From positions 254,001 through 318,000 of the forward strand of contig VIRR01000561.1 of the NCBI GenBank assembly GCA_008638375.1: a stretch of 64,000 nucleotides of DNA, given 5' to 3'. The position numbers and the translations under genes were made by a program. The stretch comes from Nyssa sinensis (lineage: Eukaryota; Streptophyta; Magnoliopsida; Cornales; Nyssaceae). The notes under the pieces were generated by a model. That model was not told the DNA's origin. It ran no database searches and saw nothing but the letters and a program-made list of their open reading frames with translations. Below, piece by piece: positions 60,006 through 64,000 of this stretch (position 1 is its first letter; each line of letters begins with the position of its first letter).

Positions 60006-60801
60006 AAGCCAACCTTTTCTTTCCCTCTTGATTATTGGTGATTTGTTTTTGGTTTTTCAATGAACTGTGGATTGATTTTCCGAGAGAAAAGGTGAAAAAA
60101 AGTGGGGATTATTGAGAAGAGTTCACAAAATCAACGCAATGATCACAAGGACAGCATACCTTTCGGTGGAATAAAGTTGAAGACGAGTAAAACTAAAAAG
60201 TATTCACAAGATGGAGACAGGATTAGGAGAATCCACTACAGGTTAATGATTTTATACCTTGTGAGTTGGGAAATTATGCTATGACCTGGCTTTTTTTAAG
60301 TAGATTTTTCTTCTTTTTTTTTTTTTGTTTTAATTTGTAGGGAAATGTATTTGATGATTTTGATCCAAAAGAAATACAATCAAAGTCTTTATAAAAAATT
60401 AAAAAAAAAAAAAAGAAGAAAAGAAAGGAAAAGAATAAAAGAAAGAGAAAGATTGAAGTTTGAATAGGAATTTAGATATGATTTTTTTTTAAATGATTTT
60501 ATAATGTGTTTCAAAAGTTTTTAATTAGTTTTTTAAAAGTTATAAAAATATATTTAAATATAATAATTTAAAATCAGTTTCAGACTTAAAAATATAAAAA
60601 ATTTGAATATGGTAATAATTTTTTTTTAAAAAATTTTTGGGTAGGCCCTAGCCATACTTCCGTCAGTGTGGTAAAAATATAAAAAATATTTTAATAAAAT
60701 TAATAATAAAAATATAATATTAAAATTTTGGAACGAAGCATGATCTCGCTTGTTCATCAGGATCCGTCACTGTCCACTTAGAATTTTTTTCTATACTTAA
60801 T
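60006..60801. other. AT-rich flank of the second Tat element
   Basis: No gene seen. The section at 60480-60620 is made of A/T homopolymers with words like those of the 7.3-kb MITE. Confidence 0.4.
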
Positions 60802-61345
60802 TGATGCTGCTCTTTTTGGCTAAGGCGAACGTCAAACTCTGCTCCCTCAAGAACACTCAAAAAGTAGATCAGAGGGCCATCAGATTGGTTCTGGCGGTAG
60901 CCGCTCTGATGCTTAAGTCAATAAACTGAATTAAAAGATTGTAATGTAAGCCAAAGAATGAGCATAAAAATAAAACGTTAGGGTTTAATTTATAGGCTGT
61001 GGCTTTCCTAAGTTGATTAAGATTTGGAGCCATAGAAATAGGGATTTGATCATCGGAGAATAGCAGTTACTGTGTCAGACACTGCGCTTGAGAGAAATCC
61101 GTGAGTGGCAATTTTCTTGTTGAAGATTGTTTCCTTATTCTTTGCTCGGTAGGATGTTGAAGGCGGTGACGAGCTCTGAACCCTGAAAGATGTTCTGATG
61201 GCACTGTGTTCAGACCTATAAGTTCTGAAGGCTGAGCATCCAAGCCTACTCTGAATGTCTAAGTTTGCTCTGTATGATCGAGCTTTAATTAGTTTGTAAT
61301 CACACGTGTCAACTGGAGACTGATCTGTCACTTTGTGGTATATCA
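60802..61345 (-). mobile_element. 3' LTR of the second Tat element
   Basis: On the minus strand it starts TGATATACCACAAAGTGACA at 61345 and ends GAGCAGCATCA at 60802, 544 bp. It shares GATTTGGAGCC, AACTTAGG, CCTATAAATTAAACCC and 'CAATCTGATGGCCCTCTGAT' with the 9706-10226 LTR. The polypurine tract (GGGGAGGGGGGAG, 61351-61363) lies five bases before it. It shows the element runs right to left and continues beyond the window. Confidence 0.85.
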
Positions 61346-61553
61346 GTTACTCCCCCCTCCCCGAGCCTTAGTTAGAGCTTGACGTGTAACTAGGGCTATG
61401 AGTTTACCTAGCATCACGTGTCTTGTCTGTTCGATTTCTAAGGCGACTATTGGCGTGTTATTTATTGCACAACAATCGCTTGGTCTTTCGAGGCCACCCC
61501 TTTTCCTAACCTTCGCGACGGTTTGATTGGGTGGCCCTTTGATTTTTCGAGCC

Positions 61554-61560
61554 TATAAAT
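61554..61560 (+). promoter_or_regulatory. Antisense TATA box of the second Tat element
   Basis: CGAGCCTATAAATGGGAGG is a strong TATA-box match on the + strand, opposite to gag-pol, about 210 bases from the LTR. It lies about 300 bases upstream of the antisense ATG at 61861. The first element has a matching box, in the matching direction and place, at 26601-26596. Confidence 0.6.
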
Positions 61561-61860
61561 GGGAGGTAAGGGGTATGGCTACGCCTATTCCCCCTTGTTC
61601 TTGGTTTCCAGAATATTTTTCCGTTATGACAATCGAAATTTTTATGGAGATTGCCACCGCTCGAAGCCTTCGTCCACTGCTCAGGCTTGAATTTGTCCCT
61701 TTCTTTCTCTTCATATTCTGTTGTGCCGGCCCCCAAAACAGCGTTCGATGCTGGCGATATATATATTGCTTTCCCCCCCTTTTCCTCCCTTCTTTTTTTG
61801 ACATGTCCCTCTGATTCTTTGCAGCTTATTCGTAGTTTTGTTACTGTCACGGGCCTGAAG

Positions 61861-62262
61861 ATGATTAATGATCTTCAATTTGAGTTGGACGAGACGAAAT
61901 CATGGCTAGTAGCAGTCTGGTATCCCGGTTTTGCCGTTAAGGCGAGGTTAAAGGAGGCGGTGGCCCTCTTGTCCACCTTAGCATCCAAAAAGGACCCTTC
62001 TGTTTGGGAATGGGAAGTCCTTGATTCAACCGAGGCCTGGAGCGTTGATGATGAAGATGATGTCTGTGATGAAGATGGTGGTGAGGTGCCAGGGAAAGTG
62101 ATGATGACGGCTTGCTGTTCAGAGCCCTCTATGTTTCAAGTCGGAGTCATAGATAGTAACGATGGTGACTTGGGATTTGGAGTCCCTGACCTCGAGCTGG
62201 AGGAACCGAAGGAAGAGGGTGACAATGACATGGATCAGAGCAGCGGCCTAGTTGGAATCTAG
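61861..62262 (+). CDS. Antisense ORF of the second Tat element, acidic 133-aa protein, unknown function
   Basis: The frame is open and intact from ATG 61861 to TAG 62262. The same frame stays open upstream to 61651 but contains no earlier ATG. A TTTGCAG acceptor-like site at 61824 suggests the exon may begin there after an intron. The protein starts MINDLQFELDETKSW, has an Ala/Leu/Lys-rich helix (RLKEAVALLSTLASKK), then a strongly acidic VDDEDDVCDEDGGEV tail and no membrane segment. The acidic C-terminus resembles that of the antisense gene of the first element (DADDEENEVDPE), which lies at the same place. A polyadenylation-like AATGAAATTAAAT is at about 62415. The N-terminal domain seen in the first element is missing here. 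Function unknown. Confidence 0.6.
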   Translation: MINDLQFELDETKSWLVAVWYPGFAVKARLKEAVALLSTLASKKDPSVWEWEVLDSTEAWSVDDEDDVCDEDGGEVPGKVMMTACCSEPSMFQVGVIDSNDGDLGFGVPDLELEEPKEEGDNDMDQSSGLVGI

Positions 62263-62999
62263 GGTCTTCTTTCTCTTGTGCTTTGGTTCTATGTAAATTT
62301 TTTGAGCTAATGTAACCTTTTTTGGATATTTAACAAAACTGAGTTCTTTCCTTTGATTCTAGTGTACTCCTCTTTCTTTTGCTTTTGACCTGATGTACTT
62401 GAATACCTTTATCAATGAAATTAAATTTCTTCAAAGTTTTCATGTCTGTTCACCATTCTGAACTGCCATATTTGTAAACTCTGGGAACTGTTATGGATGC
62501 TAAGTAGATTGACTCAGCCCTTGTTGTTTCTGTAGTATGAATTTGGGCTCCAGCCCATTTAGCTTGTAACCAGTGTTAGAAAAGATGTTCCTTAAACTGA
62601 GCATTGTTGTAAAACTACCTTTTGGCTGATTATAATATGAAGCTGTGTTCCGAGTTGAAGATCTTGAACAGTTGAATCAAAACTTGTTCTGAGTGGCTTA
62701 GTAGGACTTGCAAAGATTCCGATATGTGGGATGACTTTTGATAGTCCAATCTTTCATAATAAGGGTTTTCGTCCACCAGGACTTAACCATTGACTCGTGA
62801 AAAACTGAACTTTCACAAATAAGGTCTGTTTAACAGGATTGGAGATAGTTGCGTAAAAGAACTTACAGTAATTGGTCTGATAAAAAATTTTGCTCATCAA
62901 AAGAGTAAATAACATGCCTCCCAAAGTCAGATCTTCTCCACGCCTAGACTAAATAAGAAGCTCCATAATAACAGTTGCGTTTGCATAAGCTGTAAGATT
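62263..62999 (-). other. Tat 3' untranslated region (second element)
   Basis: Sequence between the end of the antisense gene and the tandem repeats. No frame of note on either strand. The + strand start has the AT-rich wording of a gene 3' end for the antisense transcript. Confidence 0.5.
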
Positions 63000-63212
63000 T
63001 ATATGTTTGTTTTTACAATAGACCAGAGGGTCTTGTAGTGAACACTAAGCTTCAGAAGTTGATATGCTGGACTAGACTTGGGGTCTGTACATTGAGGGGA
63101 TATAGCCTGAAGGACTTGTAGTGAACACAAGGCTTCAGAGGTCAGTACACTGGACCAGACCTGAGGGTCTGTACATTTTGATGATCAAACCTAAAGGACT
63201 TGTAATAGATAT
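63000..63212 (-). repeat. Tandem units like the 64-bp array, 2-3 copies, inverted
   Basis: Read on the minus strand, the words AATGTACAGACCC, AGGTCTGGTCCAG, 'GAAGCCTTGTGTTCACTACA' and AGTCCTTCAGG repeat. They have the same order (GTACAGACC ... AAGCCTTGT ... TACAAGT ... AGGTCTGGTCCA) as the array at 16985-17605. Their presence in both elements shows the array is a family feature, here with fewer copies and a longer unit. Confidence 0.75.
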
Positions 63213-64000
63213 TCCTTTAGTTCTTAAAATGCCTTTTCACATTCTTCTATCCATTGTAGAGCTTTGTTGCCCTTCAAAGCCTTGAAAAATAGTAGGCAAC
63301 GATCAGTGGACTTGGAGATAAATCTGCTCAAAGCTGCAATCCTGCCATTCAGAGCCTGAATGTCCTTCTTGGTCTTCGGCGACTCTAGCCCAATCAAAGC
63401 CATGATATGAGTGGAGTCTGCTTCTATGCTTCTCTAAGGGACAATGTGCCCTAAAAACTTCCCATTGGTTACACCAAAGGTGCACTTTAAGGGATTCAGC
63501 TTCATCCTGTGTTGTTTCAAGATGTCGAATGTCTGAGCCAAATGCTTGAGGTGGCTACCTTTTTGTAAGCTCTTGACCAGCATGTCGTCAATATAAACCT
63601 CTATGGTACTACCGATCAGTGGATTGAACATTTTGTTGACCAGATGTTGATATGTTGCCCCAGCATTCTTGAGGCCAAACGGCATCACTCTGTAGCAATA
63701 GAGTCCTCGTTCGGTTATGAATGCTGTCTTTTCCTGGTCTGGAGGGAACATTTGGATCTGGTTATATCTGGAATAAGCATCCATGAAGCTCATGAGTTCA
63801 TGTCCCGCAGTAGCATCAACGAGCTGATCTATCCTTGGCAGTGGGAAGCTGTCTTTTGGACAAGCCTTGTTGAGGTCTTGTATAATCAACACAGACTCTC
63901 CACTTTCCATTTTTCTTTCTAACCAGAATAGTATTAACAAGTCATTCTGGATAGTATACCTCTTGTATCATCTTGGCTTCTAAGAGCCACTGAACCTCTT
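63213..64000 (-). pseudogene. Reverse transcriptase of the second Tat element, truncated
   Basis: Minus-strand RT from the window edge. QEVYYPE and a KKNGKWRVCVDY stretch precede a frameshift near 63905. Then comes DLNKACPKDSFPLPRIDQLV, SFMDAYSRYNQIQM, KTAFITERGLYCYRVMPFGL, the catalytic VYIDDMLVKS near 63590 and the TFGVTNGKFLGHIV end at 63434. A stop and frame change lead into ALNGRIAALSRFISKSTDR and ECEKAF, where RNase H would follow; instead the frame runs straight into the tandem repeats at about 63212. RNase H and integrase are absent. This RT copies the element RNA into DNA in the intact family. The 168-residue core open frame keeps the YIDD motif. Confidence 0.88.

Noticed and set aside
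61651..61860. Upstream extension of the antisense frame in the second Tat element
   Set aside because: It begins with TTG and has no ATG; a splice acceptor-like site at 61824 gives a better explanation for the open frame.
63644..63922. 92-codon frame on + opposite RT
   Set aside because: It is a shadow of the minus-strand reverse transcriptase, which has clear motifs.

Overview
The window looks like nuclear DNA of a flowering plant, most likely a eudicot. It is AT-rich, mostly non-coding and crowded with plant-type retrotransposons, with one intact coiled-coil NBS-LRR resistance gene of the RPS2/RPS5 type. The species cannot be named from the sequence alone. No tRNA, rRNA, CRISPR or bacterial-type genes were recognised.

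Layout. 1-1.6 kb: the 3' end of a decayed Ty1/copia element (RNase H, then a 320-bp LTR), interrupted by a 374-bp hAT-like MITE. 1.6-9.3 kb: AT-rich spacer with a second 374-bp MITE (perfect 8-bp target duplication) and palindromic foldback repeats. 9.7-27.3 kb: an old Ty3/gypsy element of Tat type in + orientation (LTR, primer-binding site, tandemly duplicated gag, protease, internally deleted reverse transcriptase, RNase H, integrase, 64-bp tandem repeats, a spliced antisense gene, polypurine tract, LTR). A 6.6-kb LTR-only insertion sits in the antisense gene's leader. 27.3-29.4 kb: an NBS-LRR pseudogene on the minus strand, cut off at its LRR end by the gypsy LTR; a piece of NBS-LRR 3' flank lies on the far side of the gypsy at 9.5 kb. 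34.2-39.3 kb: a LINE remnant split by a 3.57-kb solo LTR (duplication AAAGA) and by a 217-bp TRIM-like solo LTR (duplication GTGGA). 43.2-48.5 kb: LTR-like sequence and a dead chromovirus-type integrase. 51.5-54.5 kb: the intact NBS-LRR gene (minus strand, ATG at 54522), with candidate 3' exons down to 50850. 59.4-60.0 kb: 160-190-bp tandem repeats. 60.8-64.0 kb: the 3' end of a second Tat element in minus orientation, running off the window, with RT fused directly to the tandem repeats and its own antisense gene.

The most interesting biology is the antisense transcription unit carried by both Tat elements. Each has a TATA-like box just inside the 3' LTR, splice-like junctions, a reading frame opposite to gag-pol and an AT-rich 3' end near the pol side. 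In the first element the antisense protein resembles the plant 'putative gypsy-type transposon' domain followed by a coiled coil and an acidic tail. The two NBS-LRR copies share orientation and look like a local resistance-gene cluster that has been expanded and broken by transposons.
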